From NCBI GenBank assembly GCA_017621515.1, contig JAGASY010000013.1, positions 1 to 64,000 on the forward strand: 64,000 nucleotides of DNA, written 5' to 3'. A model generated the notes under the pieces. The model made no database searches, had not been told where the DNA came from, and saw only the letters and a program-made list of their open reading frames with translations. Position numbers and translations under genes: made by a program. Positions within the stretch are counted from its first letter, which is position 1, and every line of letters starts with the position of its first letter. This stretch comes from Bacteroidaceae bacterium (lineage in GTDB: Bacteria > Bacteroidota > Bacteroidia > Bacteroidales > Bacteroidaceae). Shown here piece by piece: positions 8,201-15,607 of the stretch.

Positions 8201-9405
8201 TCATCAATAGTACCATTGCCTTTGATGGGCACACTCAACAGCATATTTCCGTTTTTACTGACCACATCAACCAACATATCTACCACCTGCTGTGCGGATT
8301 TGTAGCCGTTATTCTCATAAGTCGATGTATTATAGTGCCAATCTCCTATGCACGTACAGGTCTGCCAATATTCATCCTGCACACGATCAGGTATGCCACG
8401 TTCCACATCCCAAAGCATTGCCTGCTTGTGCATGTTCTCCAGAATCTTTCCCATGACGACAACTTGAGGGTCTCCGTCATTCATTTCCGCACTGCTATTA
8501 TAATAATGTGACAGGATATTAAGTCCGACGCTTTCGTCACAGCCGTGGAACGGCAGCACTGTGTCATCAAAATACAACATTGCCGGCTTATAAGCATTGA
8601 TACACTGCAACACTCGGTTCTGGAACTTCATCTTAAATTCTTCCGACGGCAGCGAAGCTCCCGCACCCCAATTCCACTGACTGTGGATAGTACCGGAATT
8701 TTCCCAACCAGTGCTATGCGGATGACGCTGAGCGTACAGTTCCTGCGGATCAAGCCCTTTCCACCATTTCTCCGTACCATCTTCATTGAGTTTATAGCCG
8801 TCTTCCTTTGTCAGATTTCCGTCATAATCCTGCGACTTCTCCATCCATGTCCATGTATGACTTCCGTGCATACTCACTCCGAGCGGCAATCCGTATTTCT
8901 TGCAAGCATCACTCCATTCTTTCACGATGTCGCGTTTCGGACCCACATTCACCGAGTTCCACTCCTGATAAGGGCTGTCCCAAAGGTCAAAGTTGTCATG
9001 ATGCTGACCGAGCGTGAAGAAATATCGCGCCCCGACACTCTTGTAAAGCGCAACAAGCTCTTCCGGATTCCACTTTTCTGCTTTCCATGCGTTGCACAAA
9101 TCTTTCAGTCCGAACACATCCGGTTCGCCGAAATGCTGCACATGCCAATTATAAGCACCTGAATACTCATAATACATAAAGCGTGCATACCAATCGCCGG
9201 CTTCAGCTTGACACTGCGGTCCCCAGTGCGCCCAGATACCAAACTTCGCATCTTTAAACCACTCCGGACAAGTCCATTCACTGAGGCTCTTCCAATCTGG
9301 AGAAAACTGTCCTTCTTTTACAGGCTCATTAGTCTGAGCGTGTACAGACTCTGCAAGCAACAGCGATGCTGCCGCCGAGAACAATAAACTCTTAACTTCT
9401 CGCAT
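5227..9405 (-). CDS. Secreted GH29 alpha-L-fucosidase with three accessory repeats
   Basis: A 1392-residue secreted protein. Residues 1-24 form a signal peptide. The GH29 catalytic domain follows (about 27-540) with family signatures HWGPQCQAEAGDWYARFM and GQHHDNFDLWDSP (near 131-144), and the likely nucleophile Asp in LYFDDTVLPF near residue 280. GH29 enzymes release terminal alpha-L-fucose from glycans by a retaining mechanism. The second half holds three diverged repeats, period about 267 residues, each marked by NWTVEN-like and PGxDCLxLGxW motifs (near 679, 944 and 1213) joined by helical linkers. The repeats are probably carbohydrate-binding modules. The C terminus (YSLQGIR...GLYIKRQNGK) resembles a short type IX sorting tail. 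It heads a unit with GH43 and diverges from an AraC regulator. Confidence 0.9.
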   Translation of the reverse strand: MREVKSLLFSAAASLLLAESVHAQTNEPVKEGQFSPDWKSLSEWTCPEWFKDAKFGIWAHWGPQCQAEAGDWYARFMYYEYSGAYNWHVQHFGEPDVFGLKDLCNAWKAEKWNPEELVALYKSVGARYFFTLGQHHDNFDLWDSPYQEWNSVNVGPKRDIVKEWSDACKKYGLPLGVSMHGSHTWTWMEKSQDYDGNLTKEDGYKLNEDGTEKWWKGLDPQELYAQRHPHSTGWENSGTIHSQWNWGAGASLPSEEFKMKFQNRVLQCINAYKPAMLYFDDTVLPFHGCDESVGLNILSHYYNSSAEMNDGDPQVVVMGKILENMHKQAMLWDVERGIPDRVQDEYWQTCTCIGDWHYNTSTYENNGYKSAQQVVDMLVDVVSKNGNMLLSVPIKGNGTIDEKEMAVLEGIKAWMDVNSKSIYGTRPWKTFGEGPLAESSNPLNSQGFNEGNNYTCDDVRFVQKHDTVFATIMRWPAGRKFTFASFAPTSKYYSGKVKSVELLGSGKVEYSLGVDGLTVSLPEVKPNEIAPVFAVTFDKNDVAVSLAEILNLYEQRIADLLKLTSYNTGKMSRERINEFAAVVSDAKTYVNADEISQQRALNTVNEAYANLKKNGANEGGAPSKGYRADITGDMLVESENFSRMNDMGTRFGTPANWTVENFNIPNGKDGVKNGMDNYPGHDCLMLGVWNDVANSTEGNLANARLYRTVRLSPGRYYFGAAYNTTYGLSDKAYIFASNTLLDTDEIPEASIAYWKVNTGKTNGEYSGIYFTLTEEQDVVLGFQANLLNGSTTQEMRVDKVVLLDFGQMDYSALEDLIMTTEYVADDCKVNDNTGFFNKESVAKLQEALEVARAINMDSSYEEVEKAYNQLTAAYEDFLLNGKNKGGAPSEVGCTDVTTDFLVEADNFSRADESVTTRFASPANWTVENFKIPNGGDGVKNGIDKHPGYDCLSLGIWNDRGGNEEGSLSNARIYRKVHLDAGRYYFGASYNTTYSVNPEAYLFASSEILPTEEIPENSIAYYAINNAPDRVEDWHGLYFTLPEEQDVYLGFQMNLNNGSSTQEFRAKAVKLLYYGKINIDGLKELVGLVETELSGVKVNENTGYYNRESYDILMGIVSEAKSVSGSAAPDVVSDTYNRLMNAFTDFKEHGKNVGGKPDETGAKDITEEKLRESENFSRTEGSGTLRFGTPEYWTVENILIDKGTEGVKNGLDKYPGQDCLMLGIWDDRDNNQEGDIADARVYQRIHLDKGRYYFGGQFDALYNLYAGYIFVAEEPIPTSEMETKSVAYYNMMGGAIDRNHYGVYFTLEGPSDVVLGMQADLSQGGSAQEARLSHVMLLQYSDEADAIEDVTVKENENSKPEFYSLQGIRLKSAPAKGLYIKRQNGKASVLMAQ

Positions 9406-9445
9406 ACCAACTCCAATTTATTAGATTTTAGTTCATTACCAATTG

Positions 9446-9453
9446 CAAAGATA
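9446..9453 (-). promoter_or_regulatory. Candidate -7 box for the fucosidase unit
   Basis: On the minus strand TATCTTTG fits the TAnnTTTG consensus 41 bp before the fucosidase start. No good -33 box lies at the right distance, which fits a promoter needing an activator such as the divergent AraC protein. The 245-bp gap to the AraC gene would hold its operator; I see no obvious direct-repeat operator. Confidence 0.4.
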
Positions 9454-9650
9454 AGCGGAAATATATAAGCTAATACAGGATTATCAAATACATAAAACAG
9501 GACAATATTGACATTTTTGTATCCTAAACCTGAAATTAATTGTCTCAAAATTATCTGTATCTCAAAAAAAACACATAATATTGCACATAATACAAAAAGG
9601 AATCTCTGGTTTTATCCTAATCTCATACCATACACATAACTAATACACAC

Positions 9651-10532
9651 ATGTCTTCATCTATAAGTAATATCAATCCTCTTGTGCTCAACATCGGAGT
9701 TGGGCGACAAGAATGCGACTGGAACTGGAAGAATGTACAGAGTCCGTTCACACGCATTTATTACGTGACAGAAGGAACAGCTCAGATTGTTCTTCCCGAT
9801 GGCACGCATACACTCAGGTCCAACCACCTTTACATGATTCCGGCATTCACATGCCACAGTTATATATGCCAATCACTTTTTGTGCATTATTACCTACATA
9901 TCTACGAGGAATATCAGTCCGAATCAGGGATATTCGATGAATTCGATTTTCCGGCAGAAGTGAAAGCCGGGGAGTTTGAGCTTTCGCTATTTCAAAGACT
10001 TCTCACCCTCAATCCTTCCATGCAGCTCCCATCTTCCGACCCGACCACATACGACAATAATCCGACTCTTGTCAACAACATCATCAAATACAAGCAGAAT
10101 TTCATCAGCAGACGCACCGAATCACAAGGAATCATACAGATTCTTATTGCCAGATTCCTTGAAAAAGCACAGCGCAAACACGATGCAGCCGACACACGGG
10201 TAAGCAAAGCATTGTCTTTCATCAAGCAAAACATATCCGCCCCTCTCACTACTGACTCCATAGCAGCAGAAGTGTGTCTGTCCAAAGAATATTTCATCAG
10301 AATATTCAAGGCTGAAACAGGAATGTCCCCTTTAAGATATATCAACAACAAGAAAATGGAGAAAGCGCAACTGATGCTCATCACAAGCGACGAACCTATA
10401 AAAAACATTGCATTTGCACTTTCATACGAGGACTACTCTTATTTCATACGTCTCTTCCGAAAAACGACCGGCATGACTCCTGCCGAGTTCCGAAAGCAGA
10501 ACAGAGCAAGATATACACCAGCACTCCTATAA
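9651..10532 (+). CDS. AraC family transcriptional regulator
   Basis: A 293-residue protein. The N-terminal half is a cupin-like sensor (RIYYVTEGTAQIVLPDGTH, IPAFTCHSY). The C-terminal 100 residues carry the two helix-turn-helix motifs of AraC/XylS proteins (DSIAAEVCLSKEYFIRIFK and IKNIAFALSYEDYSYFIRLF, then KTTGMTPAEFRK). It is transcribed divergently from the fucosidase-GH43 unit across 245 bp, so it very likely activates that unit in response to a fucosylated or related sugar. That is inference from position; the ligand cannot be read from sequence. It is convergent with the histidine kinase, with only 23 bp between stops. Confidence 0.88.
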   Translation: MSSSISNINPLVLNIGVGRQECDWNWKNVQSPFTRIYYVTEGTAQIVLPDGTHTLRSNHLYMIPAFTCHSYICQSLFVHYYLHIYEEYQSESGIFDEFDFPAEVKAGEFELSLFQRLLTLNPSMQLPSSDPTTYDNNPTLVNNIIKYKQNFISRRTESQGIIQILIARFLEKAQRKHDAADTRVSKALSFIKQNISAPLTTDSIAAEVCLSKEYFIRIFKAETGMSPLRYINNKKMEKAQLMLITSDEPIKNIAFALSYEDYSYFIRLFRKTTGMTPAEFRKQNRARYTPALL

Positions 10533-10555
10533 TCCGCAGAAACCACAGCGGCTTC

Positions 10556-11863
10556 TTATTCAAACTCCAGCAGGAATGTGGTGTTCCATCCCTTTGTTCC
10601 GGAAGGAAGCAGACTGATTCGTCCGCCCGACAAGGTCATGATGCGGCGAGAGAGCGACAGCCCAATTCCATTTCCATCTTTCTTTGTGGTGAAAAACGGA
10701 ACAAAGATTTCCTCCGCCAACTGTTTATCTACAACCGGCCCGTTGTTGCTGATATAGATAAATATGTGATCCTGTTCGTCAATCAAAGCCCTAACCCTTA
10801 TGCGCCCATCTTCCATTCCTGCCTCCAGAATGGCTTGTACCGCATTTTTCAGCAAGTTGATCAGCACTTGCCTTATCAAATTCGGGTCGGCATAAAGAAG
10901 CAAATCTTCCGGTTCTATACGCACTGTACACTCGATATTGTCGGGCACAATCCCCAGCCCTTGCACAGTCTTCCACATCTCAACAAAAGAAAATGCGGAA
11001 GGCTGCGGCTTCTGTAGAGCCGAGAACTTCCTGTAGCTGTCAACAAACTGCATCAGTCCGCTTGATGTTTCATGAATAGCACGCATTCCCTCATACAAAT
11101 CTCCTTCTCTAATCTCCGGACGGTTCATGAAAACTTCGCTCAGGGATGATATCGGCGCAATGGAGTTCATAATCTCATGGGTCAGCACACGAGTCAGCTT
11201 CATCCACGAATCAAGCTCCTTGTCACTCATTTCATCACGAATATCATTGAGGGCTATGACTCTCACGTTTTCACCCGCCAGTTCTATCTCCACTGCCTTA
11301 AGCACCAGATGCACCTCTCCCCTCTCCGTCTGGAAATGAAGGTTCGCACTTTCCCCGCTCTGCAACGTGCGCACCTTCTCGGCACAGGACTCACCATAAC
11401 GGTTCAACTGCGACAGGGTAGATAGAATCGGCAAACACAACAGTTTGGCAGCGGCGGCATTAGTCTGCACCACCTTCCCTTCTGCATCGAGCACCACAAT
11501 GCCAGTGGTCACACTTTCCAATATCAATTCATAATACCTTTCCTTTTGCTCCATCCATTGTTTCTGCTCTCCCATCATCTTGCCGAAATCATTCAACGTC
11601 TCCTGAAGGACAAACTCAACACCGGTAAGTCCTTTCATCGGCAGACGGAAGGAATAGTCAAAGTTGTGCATCGCCTCAAGCATCAGCCAGCATCTTTCAC
11701 GCAACATCTTCCGAGAAAGCCGGAAAAGATAGAAAGAAAAAAGACACAACAAGACCCCGACCGCCGTCAGCCACCACAGGCGGCAGCAAAACGCATACGT
11801 GAGTACACTCGTCCCCGCCGCAACGAAAAAGAATCGAAGAAACGTATAATTGAACTTTTGCAT
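10556..11863 (-). CDS. NtrB-like sensor histidine kinase
   Basis: A 435-residue kinase. Two membrane segments (about 9-48) precede a short linker, a PAS domain (about 106-208) and a HisKA/HATPase core. The phosphorylatable His is 229 in LTHEIMNSI. The N box reads LIRQVLINLLKNAVQA and the G box DGNGIGLSLSRRIM. There is almost no periplasmic loop, so it probably senses a membrane or cytoplasmic signal through the PAS domain. It lies 48 bp downstream of the sigma-54-type response regulator and should phosphorylate it. The signal and target genes are unknown. Confidence 0.9.
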   Translation of the reverse strand: MQKFNYTFLRFFFVAAGTSVLTYAFCCRLWWLTAVGVLLCLFSFYLFRLSRKMLRERCWLMLEAMHNFDYSFRLPMKGLTGVEFVLQETLNDFGKMMGEQKQWMEQKERYYELILESVTTGIVVLDAEGKVVQTNAAAAKLLCLPILSTLSQLNRYGESCAEKVRTLQSGESANLHFQTERGEVHLVLKAVEIELAGENVRVIALNDIRDEMSDKELDSWMKLTRVLTHEIMNSIAPISSLSEVFMNRPEIREGDLYEGMRAIHETSSGLMQFVDSYRKFSALQKPQPSAFSFVEMWKTVQGLGIVPDNIECTVRIEPEDLLLYADPNLIRQVLINLLKNAVQAILEAGMEDGRIRVRALIDEQDHIFIYISNNGPVVDKQLAEEIFVPFFTTKKDGNGIGLSLSRRIMTLSGGRISLLPSGTKGWNTTFLLEFE

Positions 11864-11911
11864 AGAAACAGAAATGAACAGGGAATAAAACCTACAAGAA
11901 CAGAAGACAAC

Positions 11912-13291
11912 TTACAGACCGTACTTCTTCATCTTATTATAAAGCGTCTGTCTGGATATGCCCAGCATGGAAGCCGCCTGCGACATGTTGCTGCCGCACT
12001 TGTCCAATGCCTTCTCCAAAAGTCCGCGTTCCATCTCATCTATAGTCTGAATCGCATCGTCACCCGCATGTGCCTCCATCTTGTCGGGAAGCACTTCTTC
12101 ATGCGAAGAGGCAGCAAACAGAATATCCTTGTCCGTCAGCAGCTTGTCGTCAGACAAGATGACAGCCTTCTCCACCACATGCTGAAGCTCACGTATGTTG
12201 CCATACCAAGAATGCGCCTGCAGCTTCACCGCCGCCTTATCCGAGAAACCATTTATGCGACGTCCGTAACGCGAAGCATACATGTCGAGAAAACGCTGTG
12301 CAAGAGGCAGTATGTCCTCCCTGCGTTCCCGCAGAGAAGGTATGTGCAGATGAATGGTGTTGATTCTGTAAAACAAGTCTTCACGGAACAGTCCGTCCTT
12401 TACCATATCCTCCAGACTACGGTTTGTCGCACAGATGAGCCGTATGTCCGTAGGCTGGGGCTGATTGCTCCCCACTTTCACAAACATCTTCTTTTGTATG
12501 ACCGTGAGCAGCTTCGCCTGAAGATGATAAGGCAGATTGGCAATTTCGTCAAGAAACAGCGTACCTCCGTCGGCAGCCTCAAACCGGCCCGTTCTGTCCG
12601 TATAGGCATCGGTAAATGAACCTTTGGTATGTCCGAACAGTTCGCTTTCAAACAAGGACTCGGAGACCGCTCCCATATCGACCACCACCAGAGGCTTGTT
12701 TCGGCGAGAAGACAGACGGTGTATTTCGTGGGCAAGCATGTCCTTACCCGTACCGTTCTCACCGGTGATCAGAATATTCGCATCGGTACTCCCCACCTTC
12801 TCTACCATCTGTTGAAGTCTTTGCATGGCAGCAGACTCGCCCCAGTACATCCGCCCGGACGCACCGCAATCCGACGACGACACAGAGGCATCAGCCCCCT
12901 TTGTCCGCGACTTCTTATAGACGTTTGTCAGTGTCTGAATCAACTTGGCATTATCCCAAGGCTTTACGACAAAATCGGCAGCACCGTCTTTAATGCCGGT
13001 TACAGCCAGCTCTATATCCGCATACGCTGTGAACAGAACCACTTCCGTGTCCGGATAATTCTTTTTTATGTCGCGAAGCCAGTACAGTCCTTCATTTCCG
13101 GTATTGACTCCGGAAGAGAAATTCATGTCCAGAAGTACGACATCGGCTTTCTCTTTCAACATGGCAGCCTTGATACCGTGCGGAGTGGAGAGAGCAACAA
13201 TATGTTCAAAGTATTCGGCTAACAAATATTGCAGCGAAGTAAGTATATTTTTATTGTCATCAACAACAAGTAATGTTCCTTTTCTTTCCAT
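11912..13291 (-). CDS. Sigma-54-dependent response regulator, NtrC family
   Basis: A 459-residue regulator. The start at 13291 (MERKGTLLVVDD) is chosen because it begins the receiver domain; the upstream in-frame extension is unrelated. The receiver has the acidic pair D11-D12 and phosphoacceptor D55 (VVLLDMNF). The AAA+ domain carries Walker A GENGTGKD, the sigma-54 contact loop ESELFGHTKGSFTDA (GAFTGA variant GSFTDA) and GGTLFLDEI. A Fis-type helix-turn-helix ends the protein (LGISRQTLYNKMKKYGL). It activates RpoN-dependent promoters after phosphorylation, presumably by the adjacent kinase. The sigma-54 gene itself is at 59.3-60.9 kb. A 5' leader of about 170 nt is predicted from the promoter at 13469-13502. 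Confidence 0.92.
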   Translation of the reverse strand: MERKGTLLVVDDNKNILTSLQYLLAEYFEHIVALSTPHGIKAAMLKEKADVVLLDMNFSSGVNTGNEGLYWLRDIKKNYPDTEVVLFTAYADIELAVTGIKDGAADFVVKPWDNAKLIQTLTNVYKKSRTKGADASVSSSDCGASGRMYWGESAAMQRLQQMVEKVGSTDANILITGENGTGKDMLAHEIHRLSSRRNKPLVVVDMGAVSESLFESELFGHTKGSFTDAYTDRTGRFEAADGGTLFLDEIANLPYHLQAKLLTVIQKKMFVKVGSNQPQPTDIRLICATNRSLEDMVKDGLFREDLFYRINTIHLHIPSLRERREDILPLAQRFLDMYASRYGRRINGFSDKAAVKLQAHSWYGNIRELQHVVEKAVILSDDKLLTDKDILFAASSHEEVLPDKMEAHAGDDAIQTIDEMERGLLEKALDKCGSNMSQAASMLGISRQTLYNKMKKYGL

Positions 13292-13468
13292 ACAGAATAT
13301 GTCTTTTATTTTACACGACACTATACCGAAAACAATTGACAATGCAATCGTTCTGTCCATAAAAAAAATGCCCAAGATGGACAAAACTGATTCCGGGCAT
13401 ATCTTCATGTCGTCCAAAACTATTACAAAGTAATAATATTTTTCTTTTGTAACAAAAGAATCAAAAAA

Positions 13469-13502
13469 CAAATATACAAACTGACACATCAAGTAACACA
13501 AA
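13469..13502 (-). promoter_or_regulatory. Candidate promoter of the two-component operon
   Basis: On the minus strand TTTG (13502-13499) is followed after 22 bp by TATATTTG (13476-13469), fitting the Bacteroidetes -33/-7 pattern with slightly long spacing. An ATGCCC/GGGCAT inverted repeat lies in the predicted leader. Confidence 0.35.
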
Positions 13503-13567
13503 TGCAAGCAACGAATTCATTATAAGATGTCTTCAAAAGACTCCTCACGCTGTTTAGGTGGACGCGC

Positions 13568-14412
13568 CTGTGCATACAACCACATAAACAACCATAAAAC
13601 ATACAAAAACAGCCCTTTTAAAATGACAAAATGATATTTTCGCCCAAAATGAAAATTTAACACTTCAAGCGATTCTTTGACGAGGACGAAGAATCGAAAT
13701 TTTTAGCTCAAAGATAAACTATTGAAAATCAACAGAATACACAACTTCTCAAAACACGCAAAAATATGCGCCGAACGCAATTTTTTGAAAAATTCGTGTA
13801 TTCTGATAATACATTGATTACTAATATTTTATGTTTGAACTTACCATTTCTACCCTCAAACATCCTCAAAAATCCACTCACTTTCAAGTTCCTGTTCAAA
13901 CACTCCTCCAAAGTAAGGAATTACACACTTCTTAACATTTCAACCGAAGCAAACTGGCTTTTTCTCCATTCCCCACTGTTTTTTTCTTTGCAGCGCACTG
14001 TTTTCAAATTTTCAGCGCACAGTGAGAGAATTTGCAGTGCGCTATACTGAAAATTGCAGTGCGCTGAAAATGTGACGACAGTGCGCTGGAATTTTGAAAA
14101 CTTAGTACTTTTTTTCCAAGAACTCTTCACCGGAAGTGAATTAATGTAAAAGAGCTGTTCCAAAACGAAACACTATTTCACAATTCTCTGGAGCTTTTGA
14201 AAATGCGCGTAGAATCCCCATTCTTCGAGAAAAGTTCGTCGCGCCTCATTTTGAAGCGTTCCAGAGGGCTTAGAATTTTAACATTTGACAAAATCAAAAA
14301 GACAGCATTTTGCCGGATTTTCAACAAACTGAAATTAAAATAACAAAAATCATTATCATTTTGTCAGAATAATTTTTCCGTTAAAAATCGTATTCAAAAA
14401 AAATTTTATAGA
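13568..14412 (+). repeat. Large intergenic element, copy B
   Basis: Same orientation as copy A. An R1 unit lies just outside at 13534-13562. The subterminal inverted repeats are perfect: TGACAAAATGATA at 13624-13636 and TATCATTTTGTCA at 14354-14366, 743 bp edge to edge. A hairpin lies at about 13755-13798, the array at 13991-14088 and the R box at 14246-14305. The element fills the gap between the two-component operon promoter and the divergent tRNA-Pro gene. Confidence 0.85.
13991..14088. repeat. 22-bp-phased CGCACTG array in element B
   Basis: Motifs start at 13991, 14013, 14035, 14057 and 14079, period exactly 22 bp. The first two read CAGCGCAC..., the last three CAGTGCGCT.... The array begins 367 bp from the L-side arm and ends 278 bp from the far arm, matching element A. 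Confidence 0.9.
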
Positions 14413-14585
14413 GCCTTAAAAAACCTTCGTAGCCACACGGAAATCAAGTGGTACAAAATCATTTTTTGAGACATCAACAAAGGGTATTTAAGCAACCTTT
14501 ACAGGCAAGAGACAGGAGCAGACGATTATCGGCAGAAAAAACACAGATAAAAAAAACGAAAAGAGTCGTTTTTTTCACCAAATAG

Positions 14586-14616
14586 TTGGCAGAGGTAAAA
14601 AAAAGATGTACCTTTG
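14586..14616 (+). promoter_or_regulatory. Promoter of tRNA-Pro
   Basis: TTGG at 14586-14589, a 19-bp spacer and TACCTTTG at 14609-14616 match the Bacteroidetes housekeeping promoter. The -7 box ends ten bases before the mature tRNA. Confidence 0.6.
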
Positions 14617-14626
14617 CGTCCGCTTA

Positions 14627-14699
14627 CGGAAAGTAGCGCAGTTGGTAGCGCACTACGTTCGGGACGTAGGGGTCGGGCGTTCGAGTCGCCTCTTTCCGA
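14627..14699 (+). tRNA. tRNA-Pro (anticodon CGG)
   Basis: A complete 73-base cloverleaf: acceptor stem CGGAAAG/CTTTCCG, D stem GCGC/GCGC, anticodon stem CTACG/CGTAG with loop TTCGGGA (anticodon CGG, codon CCG), variable loop GGGTC, and T arm with loop TTCGAGT. The discriminator base is A and CCA is not encoded. A strong terminator follows eight bases later. Confidence 0.95.
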
Positions 14700-14707
14700 C
14701 AAAAAAG

Positions 14708-14737
14708 GCTTAACAATTAATTTGTTAAGCTTTTTTT
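14708..14737 (+). terminator. Intrinsic terminator of tRNA-Pro
   Basis: GCTTAACAA pairs perfectly with TTGTTAAGC across a five-base loop and runs into seven T residues. Confidence 0.9.
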
Positions 14738-14840
14738 GTATGTGTGTTTTAGTATATAATCCAAAGGACATGATTAACAAGACAAGCAGAGACCAATATA
14801 CCACATAGGCTATAATATCAACATAAAAAATAGACAGACC

Positions 14841-15398
14841 ATGAAAATGAATACAAACGAAATAGACAGACTGAGCCTTGTCAAAGCTCATGCTTTGTTT
14901 GAAACTGGAGACATAGACCGCATCGAAGTAGGAACGGTCAACGGTTTATGCGACATACACCGCTATCTGTTCGATGGCTTGTACGACTTTGCCGGAAAGA
15001 TACGTACTTTGAATATCGCAAAAGGGAACTTTCGTTTTGCAAACTGCTTGTATCTGGATGCAATCTTACCGGTAATAGAAAAGATGTCGGAAAGTTCCTT
15101 TGGTGAGATTATAGCCAAATATGTAGAAATGAACATCGCACACCCTTTCATGGAGGGGAACGGTCGTACTACTCGTATTTGGCTTGACATGATGCTCAAG
15201 AAGAATTTGGGCAAGGTGGTGGACTGGCAGAACGTGGATAAAGTGCTTTATCTTCAAGCGATGGAAAGAAGTCCCATAAACGACTTGGAGCTGCGGACGC
15301 TGTTGTTTCAAGCGTTGACGGATAAAGTGAATGACCGCGAAGTGATATTCAAGGGGATAAACCAGTCTTACTATTACGAAGGGTACGAACCTTTATAG
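14841..15398 (+). CDS. fic: Class III Fic protein (predicted AMP-transferase)
   Basis: A 185-residue single-domain Fic protein. The catalytic motif [12 protein letters not shown] spans 101-112, with His101 as the base. Fic enzymes transfer AMP or other phosphate-containing groups to hydroxyl side chains of target proteins. At the C terminus, S176-YYY-E180-G181 matches the inhibitory motif (S/T)xxxE(G/N) of class III Fic proteins, so it should be self-inhibited through its own C-terminal helix, as in Neisseria meningitidis NmFic. No separate antitoxin is nearby. An ATG at residue 3 is an equally possible start. It stands alone between the tRNA terminator and its own terminator at 15502. The target is unknown; DNA gyrase or topoisomerase IV are known for some relatives. 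Confidence 0.9.
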   Translation: MKMNTNEIDRLSLVKAHALFETGDIDRIEVGTVNGLCDIHRYLFDGLYDFAGKIRTLNIAKGNFRFANCLYLDAILPVIEKMSESSFGEIIAKYVEMNIAHPFMEGNGRTTRIWLDMMLKKNLGKVVDWQNVDKVLYLQAMERSPINDLELRTLLFQALTDKVNDREVIFKGINQSYYYEGYEPL

Positions 15399-15501
15399 TT
15401 GCAGCATCCGTAATTCATCATTTTTGAATCTAATAGCATATCAAGTAAGAAAGATTTGCCCTGTACGGTCGAAAAGATTCAAATGTTCACTATCTCACAA
15501 G

Positions 15502-15539
15502 AAAGTCAGTCGAATCTTTATGAATCGACTGACTTTTTT
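15502..15539 (+). terminator. Intrinsic terminator of the Fic gene
   Basis: A perfect 12-bp stem, AAAGTCAGTCGA (15502-15513) with TCGACTGACTTT (15525-15536), runs into a short T tract. A second weaker hairpin, TCGGGA/TCCCGA at about 15565-15595, may serve the convergent GH28 gene. Confidence 0.85.
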
Positions 15540-15607
15540 CTTTCAGTATCGTCCTCAAAAGCTATCGGGAAGAAGGGTAAGCAATTGTCCCGACAGAGCG
15601 ATATGCC

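Noticed and set aside
11546-12619. 357-codon plus-strand frame across the kinase and regulator genes
   Set aside because: Antisense shadow of two well-conserved signalling proteins; product is His/Arg-rich with no family features.
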